Shown piece by piece: positions 8,931-19,092 of a stretch of 34,515 nucleotides of DNA. Made by a program: the position numbers and the translations under genes. Source of the stretch: Ophiothrix spiculata (taxonomy: Eukaryota > Echinodermata > Ophiuroidea > Amphilepidida > Ophiotrichidae); the NCBI GenBank assembly GCA_000969725.1, contig JXSR01S066112.1; one strand, given 5' to 3'. How positions within the stretch are numbered: the first letter of the stretch is position 1; each line of letters begins with the position of its first letter. Below the pieces are notes generated by a model. That model worked only from the letters and a program-made list of their open reading frames with translations, did not search any database and had not been told where the DNA came from.

Positions 8931-9876
8931 AAAAATTAATGCAACGAGCAAATAAAAAATGGTTGCCAAAAGATTAAATCACAGTAATATATGTTTTTTA
9001 AAACTAGATTAATTACTCTACAACATGCTTTTTGTCCTGTTTCATTTTACCACTCCAGTCAAAAGATATGGAGAATTTAAAAAAAGCCCTTTAAATCAAC
9101 TTTGGTCCGATTTGTAAGTTTAGACTTCAAACTAAAGAAATGCAAACTTGAAATGAAGAGAATTCTGCAAGCAACTGGAGCAGAATCTATCCAAACCAAT
9201 CTTACCTGACCTGTACCTAACATTAAGTGATATTTTAAGTTCAGTTTTAACTAAAATTTGTCAAAATGTTCAATTAAAGTACGGATCTTCCTAATAGTCT
9301 TATATTCCTTGACTCTTTTACTTTTGTTGCAAAATTCGGGTAGTGTAGGATACAATTTCTACCAAAAGAGTCGAAAAAATTGATTCTAATGAAAGATGTC
9401 AACCAATAATAAGTCTTCAACTGAAACCACGGAAGAAAACAGAAGACAAGGGAGTTATAAGACCTAAAGATTCATCTGGCCCGTCAAGGGGACGCAACAA
9501 GGTAGACTAAACCAGGCGCAAAACTCTGCTTAATATCAGCAGATCATCATTAAATGGAGTCCTTATGTTATGAAATGGGTTCAAGGGATGCTTCTCCTAA
9601 TCTTGTGATATTTTTAGCAATTTCCATTCAACGTGTGCCCAATGACGTCACCAGAGGTAAAACTTTACAAATTAACAAATCAGACCACCAAAATTTTTCT
9701 GGTCTTTAAAAAATGTGCAATAACTTTTGATTCAGAGATCCAAATTAAACAAATCAAAAATCCTGTAAAAGCCAATTGTCTACTCTGTAATTTTCTTGTA
9801 TTGTTTGCTCACCATTGGGCTCTGTTCTCTCAAAATAAAAGTTCAAAGTTTGTTGCGTTTTTTGTGGGACACCCTG
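8931..9876. mobile_element. Tc1/mariner-type non-autonomous element, CAGGGTGTCCC ends
   Basis: TA at 8929-8930 and 9877-9878 bracket a 946 bp element. The right end, reverse complemented, is CAGGGTGTCCCACAAAAAAC then GCAACAAAC; the left end is the diverged CAGCTTGTCCAAAAATTAAT then GCAACGAGC. CAGGGTGTCCC ends with a TA target are typical of Tc1/mariner-related elements. The right arm (about 24418-24436) lacks the element and joins the two flanks, reading TTGATCTATCATG in left-arm orientation. I could not recognise a transposase; the longest ORF (107 codons at 9633-9956) runs through the right end. A TGACGTCA octamer lies at 9643-9650. Confidence 0.75.
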
Positions 9877-10325
9877 TATTCTATCATGTTGCTTGCTTCA
9901 AAGCCTGCTGTTTGGTTTTGATATTGAATAAATTTTCAATTTTTTTCAAAATATAAAAAAACATTTGTATAGTGGAAATAAAAGATAATGAAGATAATTG
10001 GAAGATGATTATATAAATCATGTCAATGGCATTTTTTTTTAAAGTAAACCGGTTTTGATCAAATGGATAGTTAGATAAACGTCACTAATGAAGTTGTGTA
10101 CACATCACTGTTAAGACAAACATCTTGATGCAAGGGTCAAGTATTTTGTGTTTTTCATTCATGATTGTGACACTACAGGTGAAGTGCACCATACCACTTG
10201 AATTTCACTTCTTATACTCAACTCTGGTGAATGTTTGGTTCATTTGACCATTCACACTAAGAGAATTGTAATACTATTTCAAGAAATGGCTAAAATTGGG
10301 TCATTGGATTTCTGGAATATAGACC

Positions 10326-10470
10326 TCATAAGAAATGCATGGCACTTGATAGATCCTGACTGATGTATTGGGTATGTAACTCGGACACCCAATTGAATGC
10401 AAAATCTAAATGGCGAGATACCTCTAGTACACTGATGCTGCTCTTATAATCAATGCACATTTGAAGTAGT
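10326..10470 (+). repeat. Dispersed subrepeat, copy 5 (partial)
   Basis: Has the AAGAAATGCATGGCACTTG to GTACACTGATGCTG part, then diverges. The right-arm counterpart lies around 23865-23965. Confidence 0.7.
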
Positions 10471-10543
10471 TTTACTTTTGCCAAAGATAATGTTGAGTCA
10501 GTCATGTTATGTATAGATAATATTATGATTTGGTCTGTGCTTA

Positions 10544-10652
10544 TAACGAATGTATATTTTAATAATTAGGTACTCTTACTTCTCTTTCGTGTCAAGTTAA
10601 CGAATGTATATTTTAATAATTAGGTACTCTTACTTCTCTTTCGTGTCAAGTT
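10544..10652. repeat. Tandem repeat, two copies of about 55 bp
   Basis: The unit beginning AACGAATGTATATTTTAATA and ending TTTCGTGTCAAGTT occurs twice head to tail (10544-10598, 10599-10652) with no mismatch that I can see, which suggests a very recent duplication. Confidence 0.9.
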
Positions 10653-10739
10653 GTACTCAAAGTCCACTAATATTTATACTTTTCGTGCCTTTTCAAACAT
10701 GCACAATGGTGATGCAAATGACCGAAGTATAAAATTAGG

Positions 10740-10870
10740 TTTGTTCAACTATTGTTGATGACCCAATTGAATGCAAAATCTGAATTGAGAAATAACCTCT
10801 AGTGCAATGAAGCTGTATCAATGTGCATTTTAACAAGTAGTTTTACTTGATATGTCAAAGATAAAGTGTA
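10740..10870 (+). repeat. Dispersed subrepeat, copy 6 (degenerate)
   Basis: Recognisable by ACCCAATTGAATGCAAAATC and ATGTGCATTTTAACAAG in the usual order, but more diverged than the others. Confidence 0.55.
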
Positions 10871-11289
10871 GTTAATCAAGTAATGTATAGATAATATTAC
10901 TGCTTGTTCATTTAAAATATTTTTAAGGGTTAAGATTAAACAGAACATAGTCCATCAATGGATTGGTAATTTGACTGATAATGCAGCTATCGAGTCAGTT
11001 AAGCGCTATTTCTTGTGTATGCAAAATTTGGCGGGAATAAATGTAGACGTGTATTTCCTTTTAATTTAGTCAAGTAACTTAAATACACATTCGCGCAGCA
11101 TTGGTCCAGGCATAGCGCCCGCATGGCGCAATCACCTAACTTAGACGGATTTTTAGGGTGCAAATAATCCTGTTTCCTATTTGTATTCTGTACTTTCTTT
11201 AATCTAAGAAAGAGAAGTATATCAAATGCAAACATGCTTAATTAAAAAAAAAATATTACTGTACCTTTGTTAAAAGAAACAAGATGCCT
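10871..11289. other. No gene seen
   Basis: AT-rich sequence. A 78-codon minus-strand ORF (10999-11235) has no recognisable domain. The right arm around 23420-23530 offers no clear counterpart for this stretch, so it may be an insertion or may simply be diverged. Confidence 0.4.
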
Positions 11290-11766
11290 GTGAACCAACA
11301 TTTTTTTAGCAAGGAAATACTAGGTTTGACTGGCACAAATTCAAGAATATGTCAATCCATTCATTTTCTTCAACCAACTTTTATTCAGTATCTTCCAAAA
11401 ACATTTATAAGATGAAGCTATAACCTAGGTCCTACTGTAACATGTACAAGTTCAACTTATATGAGAATATTTTTATTTAATCTTTGCTAGTCCCTTGAAG
11501 CACTGTCTCACATTCTATATGGATTTTTGATGATTCAAAATACACTGTAACATTTCCTAAAATGCTTAAAAATCATTTCAAACACATGGTTAAACTTTTT
11601 TAGTACAAAATATGTTTGGTAAATTTCCTAAATTCAGGAAATTTTATGAAATGTTTCACTTCTGAAAATATTAAAAAACATTTTTTGTAGTGAACTGTGT
11701 ATAACAGTAACATGTCCAGCAAGTTCAAGACAAGTGTCACAAGCTGTCACAGTTGATCATAAGGCC

Positions 11767-12587
11767 AAAAAAAATTTGTTGTGTTGCCCTCACAGGCCAA
11801 AAAACGGGAGGACCGGACGGTCGGCTTTTTTTTTTTTTAGTATTAATGTAAGTATGACCTCCAGATCTTGAGATAAATGGTACAATGCAAAATATGTGAG
11901 GTGAGAAGTGTTTTTGTGCGAAATATATTCATGAAAATTTGACAAATAAATGATTCAAAAAATAAAATAAAAATGGTTGTTTGCTAATATTTATTAAAAC
12001 TCGTAGCTAAAAAGGTAGTACACCTTCCGGTTCCATTTATTTCATTCCAATTCAAGAATTTTGAATTATTTTTTTTTGAATATACATACAAAAAAGAATG
12101 TGATGACTTCTGATCGCTGACCTCTGCACAGAGAGTGCTAGACTTTTACGTATCTGCACGCATATTAGGATCGAGGATTTCAAGTATTACAAGAGACTAG
12201 CTAAAAACTAACTTATTTGCAGTATCGTACTACGAATAAGAGGCAGCTCGTCTACTATTCGCAGTACTGCAGATACTACGAATTTTTATTTGAAAGGTGA
12301 CATCGGCATCTTCTTATTCACAGTCCGATACTGCAAATTTATTCGCAGTCTGATATTGCAAATTTATTCGCAGTACGATACTGCGAATAGAGTCTTCCAA
12401 AACAAAAACATGTCCGTCGAGTCGCCGAAGTATTTACTGCATTTTCAAGGCAAAAAACACGTAAATATCAAAAAAATTACAACAAGCATGTACAAAATAA
12501 AAAATAAAAATAAAAATGCCGGTCGTAGAATTTCGAAATTTACGACCGGGCGGGTGAGGGCAATTAACACATCAATTTTTTTTTTAC
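11767..12587. mobile_element. Inverted-repeat element with TTGTGTTGCCCTCA heads
   Basis: The left end is an A-run then TTTGTTGTGTTGCCCTCAC then a GGACCGGACGGTCGG segment and a T-run. The right end is the inverted version: GGTCGT...ACGACCGGGCGGGTGAGG, GCAATTAACACATCAA and a T-run. GCC lies on both sides (11764-11766 and 12588-12590). The right arm near 23140-23160 lacks the element, though the join is not clean. A related single head forms the 122 bp insertion at 16255-16376. There is no transposase; a 113-codon ORF (12290-12631) covers the palindromic repeats inside. Confidence 0.65.
12222..12388. repeat. Palindromic 25 bp tandem units
   Basis: Three 25 bp units run head to tail at 12314-12388; the last contains the near-perfect palindrome ATTCGCAGTA/CGA/TACTGCGAAT. 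Diverged half-units (ACTATTCGCAGTACTGCAG, ACTACGAAT) continue upstream to about 12222. The array lies in the 11767-12587 element. Such arrays often serve as protein-binding repeats in transposons, but that is inference. Confidence 0.75.
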
Positions 12588-12943
12588 GCCTAATGCAGTT
12601 ACAAATGTCAGCTTCCAGCTATTTACTATAGAATCAACCTGTTATAACAGTGACTTGATGTGACACATACATTGTATTACACATCAGTATTTCAGTTAGA
12701 TAAATATCTTGATGTAAGGGTCAAGATTGCCATTTCCTCTGTGACAGCCAAGACCGACTATACCCGATACATTCTGACAGCAAAACTTTTATTTCAATTG
12801 GTCATTTTGGTCAAGTTATATGTGTCAACAAATTTATATGTCGAATTTAAATCAAACCTGGAAAGCATCCTAAAAGCCATAGGCAAGTAAACAAACTGTA
12901 ACACAAACTGACCTACACCCATCACTATTTGCCTACGCATTAA

Positions 12944-13451
12944 AGGGGCATTGGACAAGTTCAGCATCATCCCCAAACTTGTCCCCAAATATTTTGAGAT
13001 TTTGGCATCATTTAAAGTATTAGCAGTAATAATGACAGTATCATTGTCAAATTCAAACCCTATATATCAAAACATTTACATATTCACTTGTTTTTAATTA
13101 TCGTTGTCGACAACGATAAATACTGCCCTCTATAGTTGATTTTTTCGAATTGGCCTTTTCAGGGGATCTAATGAAAATTACAGATTTCTTTTTGTTTTTC
13201 TGCAATCTATGATGTGAAAGGAATGTTTAAAAAACAAATCTCAGGCTCTTTCTCATTGTATAGCACCAATAAATACGCTTAAAGAATAGCCTCATACCCA
13301 AAATCAACAAATAAAATAAAATTCAAATTTTTGACTTTTTTGAAGGTTTTGATCAACATTTTCCCGATATCTGGTAATTGACTGTTATTTTCTAACATAG
13401 GAAGTGTAAATTATCCACAAACAAAATCTCAAAATTTTGTCCAATGCCTCT
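12944..13451. mobile_element. TTAA-flanked MITE-D
   Basis: TTAA at 12940-12943 and 13452-13455 bracket a 508 bp element whose ends are AGGGGCATTGGACAAGTT and, reverse complemented, AGAGGCATTGGACAAAAT. The right arm near 22784 reads TACGCATAAAGCTACAG (in left-arm orientation), which is the unoccupied site. The element has no ORF of note and holds a perfect palindrome at its centre. Confidence 0.9.
13098..13119. repeat. Perfect 22 bp palindrome
   Basis: Reads TTATCGTTGTCG followed by its exact reverse complement, overlapping at GTCGAC. It lies in the middle third of MITE-D. Its role is unknown; a binding site for a dimeric protein is possible. Confidence 0.85.
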
Positions 13452-13629
13452 TTAAGCTACAGCATTTTTATGTGTAGCAGGTTTCCAGTTTCTAAGACTT
13501 GATCAGGGATTGTGCTGATTCTATAATTTCAATTCTTATCTAAACTGAAAAATATTTCAGACAGAAAAATGAAGTAAACAGTTTGAGAATATAACAGTAG
13601 AATACAAGAATTGATATCTATAAAGGTTA

Positions 13630-14679
13630 TGCATTTATCAATTACTTCCCCGGCCCTAGGGGACCCGGGATAGTGCGGGAACATAGCGGGGGAAGTACAG
13701 ATTTTCATTGCCCCGCATGCCGGGAAGTTAGCCGAGACTTAGCCGGGGATGTACAACAGACTGTCCCGGCTATGCCGGGTGTGTAGCGGGAGATTTAGCC
13801 GTGGTGTACAGATGATTTTTCCCCGCACTGCCAGGACATAACGGCTCTTAGCGGGGGCTTTAACAAGGATGTCTCATCATCCATTCCGTCAGTGGCAGCA
13901 TATTTGCTATTTGATTTACAATAAAATACATTGTGTAACATTGGCGATCCATCGCTTTCCCAGGATCGCTATCTATTTTGAGTGGGAAGCCTGCACCTCA
14001 CGCTGCTAGATGATTATGGGGCTTATATACTTTGTTGAATTTGATAAGATTGATCTCATATATGGTGTTTTGCTGTGATATCTATTGAACTCTCATCTTA
14101 AATATCTCATCGTAATTATCCTGCTGTTCTGATGCACAATTTCCCCCAGTTTTTCACGGGATGGCGAACATTGTATATCTACATGTATAGGGCCTATAAT
14201 TAAATTCACGAAAATCATGCGAAAAACACAAACAGTTTGTCCATTTGTTTTTGCTTATAAACTCTGTCAAAAGTAAACAACAAATGACTGAGACACTCAG
14301 TCAAACAAAACTGCTGTAAATTTGGTTTTAGGTCACTATATCAAGTCCCTATTATTTGATCAACATTAAATAGGTGGGCGGGCCTCTTCACATCGTGAAT
14401 TAATACTAAGTGGTGACATGTAGCCGGGCCGGGGTTGTACACTGTTGTAATGCAAGTCCCCGCACATGGGGGTTGGGGACAGGGCGGGGATTGTCACACA
14501 TAGCCCGGCTATAGGGGGGGCCGGGACATAGCGGGGGATGTACAGAAATTCTATGCACCGCCGGCCGGGACTTTAGCGGGGTCATTGCCGGGGATGTAAC
14601 ACTAGCAAATTGTACATCCCCCGCTAAATCCCCGCTAGTCCCGGGTCCCCCGGGGCGGGGGAATAAATTGATAAGTGCA
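13630..14679. mobile_element. GC-rich 1.05 kb element with TTA flanks and reiterated motif
   Basis: TTA at 13627-13629 and 14680-14682 flank the element. The terminal inverted repeats run about 50 bp: the left starts TGCATTTATCAATTACTTCC and the right, reverse complemented, starts TGCACTTATCAATTTATTCC; both continue into CCGG...GGGGACCCGGGA. A motif close to TAGCGGGGGATGTACA recurs near 13685, 13735, 13790, 14421, 14528, 14572 and, inverted, at 14613-14633. A 3 bp TTA target would fit PIF/Harbinger, but the ends are not the usual ones. The GC-rich flank ends contrast with an AT-rich centre (13900-14400). No transposase. Confidence 0.75.
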
Positions 14680-15061
14680 TTATTTGTTCACATTCAGATA
14701 TATAAACAAATGTCAGACTCTAAAAACCTTAAATTTGATCCATATTATGGTTAAAAACTTTCATACATATTTGTAACCCGGAATTAAATTTCATTACACA
14801 AAACCACTTCAAATTTCAACCTTGATTTTAAACCATAACACATAATAGATATGAGGGTGTGCCCAAAGCTTGATTCAGTGACCAATAGCCCCGGCCAATA
14901 GCTGATCACAAAAGATGATATACTCTTACCTTTAATCTTTGGTTTTGGCCAGTTTTATTGTAAATAATTCTTTATACACACAGAGATAATGGACCTCTTT
15001 TATCATAAAGCATATCACGTTGTCTATAATTCTAATCCAGTGGAGCCTCGTGGACGCTTTC

Positions 15062-15336
15062 ACCCAGGGGGGGAAGGTACTCAAGTTTGGTTTTGGTAGG
15101 GGTGTGCCGCTGGGAAATTTGAAGTACCACCCATGTATATACCAATTTTCCAGAAAAAGGGACCCATCTTGGCGCAAATTTTAGAAAAAATTTGAAAAAC
15201 AGACCACGGATCAAAATACCACATTTTTCAAAGAAAAAGGACCCATTGGGATACCCGACAGCCTGATTTTGCTACCCAAGTTTGCGGCACATCCGCGTAA
15301 TCACTTTTGTACTAAGTACCCCCCCCCCCCCCCCGG
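15062..15336. mobile_element. G-run/C-run MITE in the left arm
   Basis: The 275 bp insertion is flanked by GCTTTC at 15056-15061 and 15337-15342. The left end is ACCCAGGGGGGGAAGGTACT; the right end, reverse complemented, is CCCGGGGGG...GGTACTTAGTA with a 16-base C-run at 15319-15334. Inside are GGGGTGTGCCGC and, inverted, GTTTGCGGCAC. The right arm has a different member of the family a few bases away. Short minus-strand ORFs here are spurious. Confidence 0.75.
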
Positions 15337-15792
15337 GCTTTCCAAACCCATCTAACAAAAAAGATACTTGGCATTCTCATTACAATTCTCTCCCTTAATT
15401 CATGAATTTATCATCTTACAAATGATCTCAGAAGCTCCTAAATATTTATACCAACAACCTAATATGGGGCGATACAATCAGATTCAATCTCGTTAAAATG
15501 GCCACTGTCCTGAATTTGTTGAACCCTGTGGCAATTTCACGTAACAAAAATGAAAGGATAACCCCTTCTGTGCTAAACCTTATCGTGACAACTTGATGAT
15601 TTTGACCACCTTGTTGACTAGCTTGACTATGCTTTTGTTCAGCAGTAGAGAAAACAATATTTGGTTTGTTTAAATTTTTTGATATCCAAAGTGTCACTCC
15701 CTTTCAGATGACCTCCTATATCAACAATGTTTTCAATACAAGAAATATTGTCCGTTCTTTCAAAATTGAATTGATGCACCCCATCTGTTATA

Positions 15793-16227
15793 TGTGACCC
15801 GTCACATCGAAAGGTACCTTAAGGGACCCAAAATCAAAATTAATTTTTTGGTCTAATCTGAAAACTGAGATTTTAAGCTTTAAAATGACACCTTACTATT
15901 GGTTATTGGATGTTCTGTTGCAAAGTTATATCCAAATTGGCAAAAGGTATCAGGCCGATTCGGAAAACTATAGTTCTGAGAAAATCGTGTTTGAAGTTTT
16001 TGTACTAAGTAAACTTTAATGGAGAGATGGTTTTCTTCTTGGTTTTTAACATATTTTTCTTATGTTTTTTACGTTGGAACCTGATTAATATGATAGAGTA
16101 CACTTCAAAAGTAACGTTTCTAGAAATTTGACCTTGGACATGATTTTTGACTATGCTTAGCTTCAATGGCCCGTATCTCGTTATTTACTATGCCGACCTT
16201 AAGGTACTTTTCGATATGACGGGGTCA
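15793..16227. mobile_element. TGTGACCC-ended MITE, copy 1, TATA target
   Basis: TATA at 15789-15792 and 16228-16231 bracket a 435 bp element with ends TGTGACCCGTCACATCGAAA and, reverse complemented, TGACCCCGTCATATCGAAAA; both continue with a GGTACCTTAAGG-like segment. The right arm near 21116 reads CTGTTATATAATTTCAAG (in left-arm orientation), the empty site. A second copy in opposite orientation lies at 30713-31158. The superfamily is unassigned. Confidence 0.85.
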
Positions 16228-16254
16228 TATATCATTTCAAGTACTATTTGACTC

Positions 16255-16376
16255 AAAATATTTTCTCAAAAAACACCCAATCTGAGCAAAATTGGGTGCT
16301 TTCTCGACCGTATTTAAAAAAAAAAATTTGAATAGGGTCGGTCGCTGAGGGCAACACAACCATTTTTTTTAACCTT
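16255..16376. mobile_element. 122 bp insertion with 9 bp direct repeat
   Basis: ATTTGACTC occurs at 16246-16254 and 16377-16385, and the right arm reads ATTATTTGGATTTG (in left-arm orientation) without the insert. The insert lacks terminal inverted repeats. It has a T/A-run, GGGTCGGTCGCTGAGGGC, AACACAACC and a T-run, the same head seen at both ends of 11767-12587. It could be a truncated or minimal retroposon, or a solo transposon end. Confidence 0.7.
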
Positions 16377-16687
16377 ATTTGACTCTAGGATTTGTAAAGT
16401 ATGCCAACACGCCAAGAAGATGTTTTAAAAAGCAAAGACTAGTGCACCAAGCATATATGAATGCATCATGGAAAGTCATAAACATCCTGAAGTTTTGATC
16501 ACAAATGCGATAATTTGACATCAGTAAAAGTGTCTTTTAAAATACAAGATATTTCTTCAATTTGGTTGCAGGAATATCTAAGTGTTTGGTATGGGAGGGT
16601 GCTACATATATTTTGTTGTTATTAAAAACATAAATAAAGAAATATATGCTAAACAAAAGAAAGAAAAAAATGGGTACACTGGCCAGA

Positions 16688-16817
16688 TGGTAACACTCAG
16701 TTACTTTATTACTTATTACTTCAGTAAATTTTATAATAAGAATTCAAATTTTGGAAAATGAGTAATCTCTAAGTTACTCTTCAAAGAAAAAAAAAAAGCA
16801 ACTGAGTGTCCATGTAG
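16688..16817. mobile_element. Small MITE-like inverted repeat
   Basis: Starts GGTAACACTCAGTTAC and ends GCAACTGAGTGTCCATG, which is its imperfect inverse. The inner sequence is AT-rich with repeated TTACTT. About 130 bp. Target duplication not clear. Confidence 0.5.
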
Positions 16818-17517
16818 TGTTTGCTTAAGAACTGCAACCATGCAGACAAAATTCAATTTTATAAATTTGACACTCCTTAGTCCTCATAAATCTGAGTCGG
16901 TTCTTCCTGCGATTGGTATCAGTTTCAAGCCTGGGTTTCCTGAGTGTGTTTCGTCATGTGTAAACAAATTCAAAGTGGTCAGTATTATTGATTAGACCTG
17001 GCAAAGAATTAAAACACCTTCAGCAGATGAATTTGCAAACCCTAGAGTTTTTTTGTTTACCCTGGAGAGGGGGCACTCTGATTAAAACATCCCTAATCAA
17101 ATCATTTACAAAATGCCTCTTATCTCTGTCTTTCTCGGTAGAGTTACCATATGTAGGAAAGTAAAAGCTTCTATTTAAAATGTATTATTTTCATATCAAC
17201 CAAGCTTTACTGGGGTATGGCTACCAATGCACAGGGAAGTGCATTACATGCTTAGATCCATGATAGCCTGGGGCTGGGAAAAGGAAAACTGATGCAACTC
17301 AACCACCAAAAAATCTGTATAAAATGTGTTACTAGAATTTGTTTCTTCCTCTTTCTATAAAATAGGCTAATAGGTCAACTTTTTATTTATAAAATATGTT
17401 CTGATCCTTCCTTATGGAATACACTACTTATGCATATCTCGCATCTGAATGGTGTCCAATTTAGAGAATAGTTGTGGTGTAACCAGCAAACAATGCCATG
17501 ATTGCTACCCGGGGATT

Positions 17518-17792
17518 GCTACCGCAGCGGGTTAGTGTAGCGGTATTTTCCTCGCTTTGCACCTATGAGGTCCCGGGTTCGAGTCCCGCGCCCGGCGCTT
17601 TATGTGCATTTGGTTTTCAGTCCAAGCTCGCTTCCGCAGGTTTTTCTCCGGGTCCTCCGGTTTTCCTCCTGTACTAAAACTGAATATTAAAGAAGATCTA
17701 TAGGACCCCAATGGAAATAAGCTTCATTAGAGGCTTTCTTGGGTTATCCTTGGCTATCGGCCTAAAGAATTCTTTCTTTCTTTCTTTCTACG
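17518..17792 (+). mobile_element. tRNA-derived SINE with central conserved-type domain and (TTTC)n tail
   Basis: A tRNA-like head (A-box-like GGTTAGTGTAGCGG near 17530-17543; B box GGTTCGAGTCC at 17576-17586) is followed by a domain with GCAGGTTTTTCTCCGGGTCC and TCCGGTTTTCCTCC, of the kind shared among many metazoan SINE families (from memory; I do not name the domain). It ends in GAATTC and a CTTT-repeat tail at about 17768-17790. Lies in the spacer, so it is not shared by the arms. Confidence 0.8.
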
Positions 17793-18118
17793 ATGTGTGC
17801 AGGATATGTCACAATTATGTTAGGTAGTACAAATCGGATTGTAGTTTATCCACAAAGTTCGGATCACATCCAAATATATTGTTTCATATCACAACCCTAA
17901 CTTTGGTGGATGAAATATAACCTCATCAACAGTGTTCCTGCTAAGTCTGTATGGTGCGCCATTGGTGCAGAAGCCAGAAAAAATTGGCACAACAGTTTAC
18001 ACAAAATGTGTAAAAGGATTCTTTTCCTTGCTTCATTTGTTTTAAGAGGGAACATTATGTTTTTCTGGTAGAAATTCAATTTTAGTAGACCCCAAAAATG
18101 TTTCATAATTTAAAAGTA

Positions 18119-18196
18119 NNNNNNNNNNNNNNNNNNNNNNNNNNNNNNNNNNNNNNNNNNNNNNNNNNNNNNNNNNNNNNNNNNNNNNNNNNNNNN
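18119..18196. other. Assembly gap (78 N)
   Basis: Run of undetermined bases. It sits near the middle of the spacer between inverted arms, which matters for whether the inverted arrangement is correctly assembled. Confidence 1.
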
Positions 18197-18513
18197 GAAA
18201 GAGAAAAGCAAATCTTTGTAATGAGCAAAAATAATCTAATTGTAATGTCCAGTGTTGAATCTTATTTCGCCTGTGGGATGGGGCCATTCAGTGCGTAAAG
18301 GGTAGAATGGACATGTTACAAATAATAGGTTTCTATTTCAGCCCCCAGGGAGATGTTGCTATCCTGACCTTTTTCTTTCTTCATAGATTGGTATCTACTC
18401 TAGATGACCGATACGCGCAGATCCAGTTGGTATTGCCTGTCACGTAATAAAGTGCTCAAGTTATCGGTGTGATGTTTACTAAAGAATCACCTGTAAATTC
18501 TGCACATGTAAGT

Positions 18514-18606
18514 AATACTTATGTAAAACCAATATTAACTCAAGCTTTAAAGGAGCAAAGCAATACTTATGTAAAACCAATATCATAACTCAAGCTTTAA
18601 AGGAGC
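18514..18606. repeat. Tandem repeat, two copies of about 48 bp
   Basis: The unit AATACTTATGTAAAACCAAT ... CTTTAAAGGAGCA occurs at 18514 and again at 18562 with one small indel. The TTAAAGGAGC at each end resembles the terminus of MITE-B (2805-2814), so these may be fragments of a related TTAA element. Confidence 0.8.
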
Positions 18607-19092
18607 ACTAGACATGAAGTCATTCATACCATATGTTTTCTCTAAAACATTGACTTTTTACATATTAGCTATAACCTCTCAAATAAATGGTTGCAAAATT
18701 TAATTTATATCATTTACTAGAATTCTAAACAGAGAAATCTTTCATATCACTTTAATTCTTGTAAGCCTTTAGCCCAGGGAAGTATGGTGAATTTGTTGCA
18801 ACACCCTCCCCCTATTTGACAATGCCAAAAATAACACCAAAAAAGTACAAAAAGGCCTGCACAAGAACCTTCAAATTGTTATTATGACTTTTCATTTTGG
18901 GCATGTTTCATCACTAACTACTCACATGACTTCCTGTACAAAATTATCCATAGGAAACAATGCATGGTGGGATATACACAATATCTTGTCTAGGTCCAAC
19001 CAATATCAGCTATAATTTTCTGCAATGCAATCCATACTAAAGGGAAATTTGCTGTTAGTCTCAGCAAATATCTATAGCGAATGTCTTTCAGG

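Larger units (their letters stand above)
1800..16466 (+). repeat. Left arm of a giant imperfect inverted duplication
   Basis: Long stretches match the reverse complement of the right arm (21019-28540) in collinear order. Aligned pairs include: 16377-16466 with 21019-21100; 15360-15790 with 21110-21555; 14923-15055 with 21940-22070; 14680-14922 with 22328-22570; 13453-13630 with 22610-22785; 12590-12943 with 22785-23145; 11290-11480 with 23200-23420; 9877-10400 with 23890-24430; 7800-8190 with 26368-26740; 2117-2330 with 28215-28480. In the 12660-12943 stretch I count about 20 differences in about 290 bases. The left arm is longer because of an internal tandem duplication and many insertions. 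Alignment was by eye, so outer limits are approximate. Confidence 0.85.

Noticed and set aside
9380..9590. Possible decayed Tc1/mariner helix-turn-helix segment
   Set aside because: I tried the reading frames and found only short stretches between stops, with no motif strong enough to support the claim.
9633..9956. 107-codon ORF as a possible transposase remnant in the CAGGGTGTCCC element
   Set aside because: The translation shows no DDE/D-type motif or helix-turn-helix that I recognise, and it runs through the right terminal repeat into flanking DNA.
12794..12988. Conserved block in three copies (12660-12943, 22785-23145, 30330-30710) as an exon
   Set aside because: ORFs on either strand are short and broken in at least one copy. 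Conservation is no higher than in other parts of the duplicated unit.
15319..15334. Poly-C run as a sequencing or assembly artefact
   Set aside because: It matches the C-run/G-run terminus of a MITE family with a 6 bp flanking duplication, so it is at least partly real; exact length may still be unreliable.
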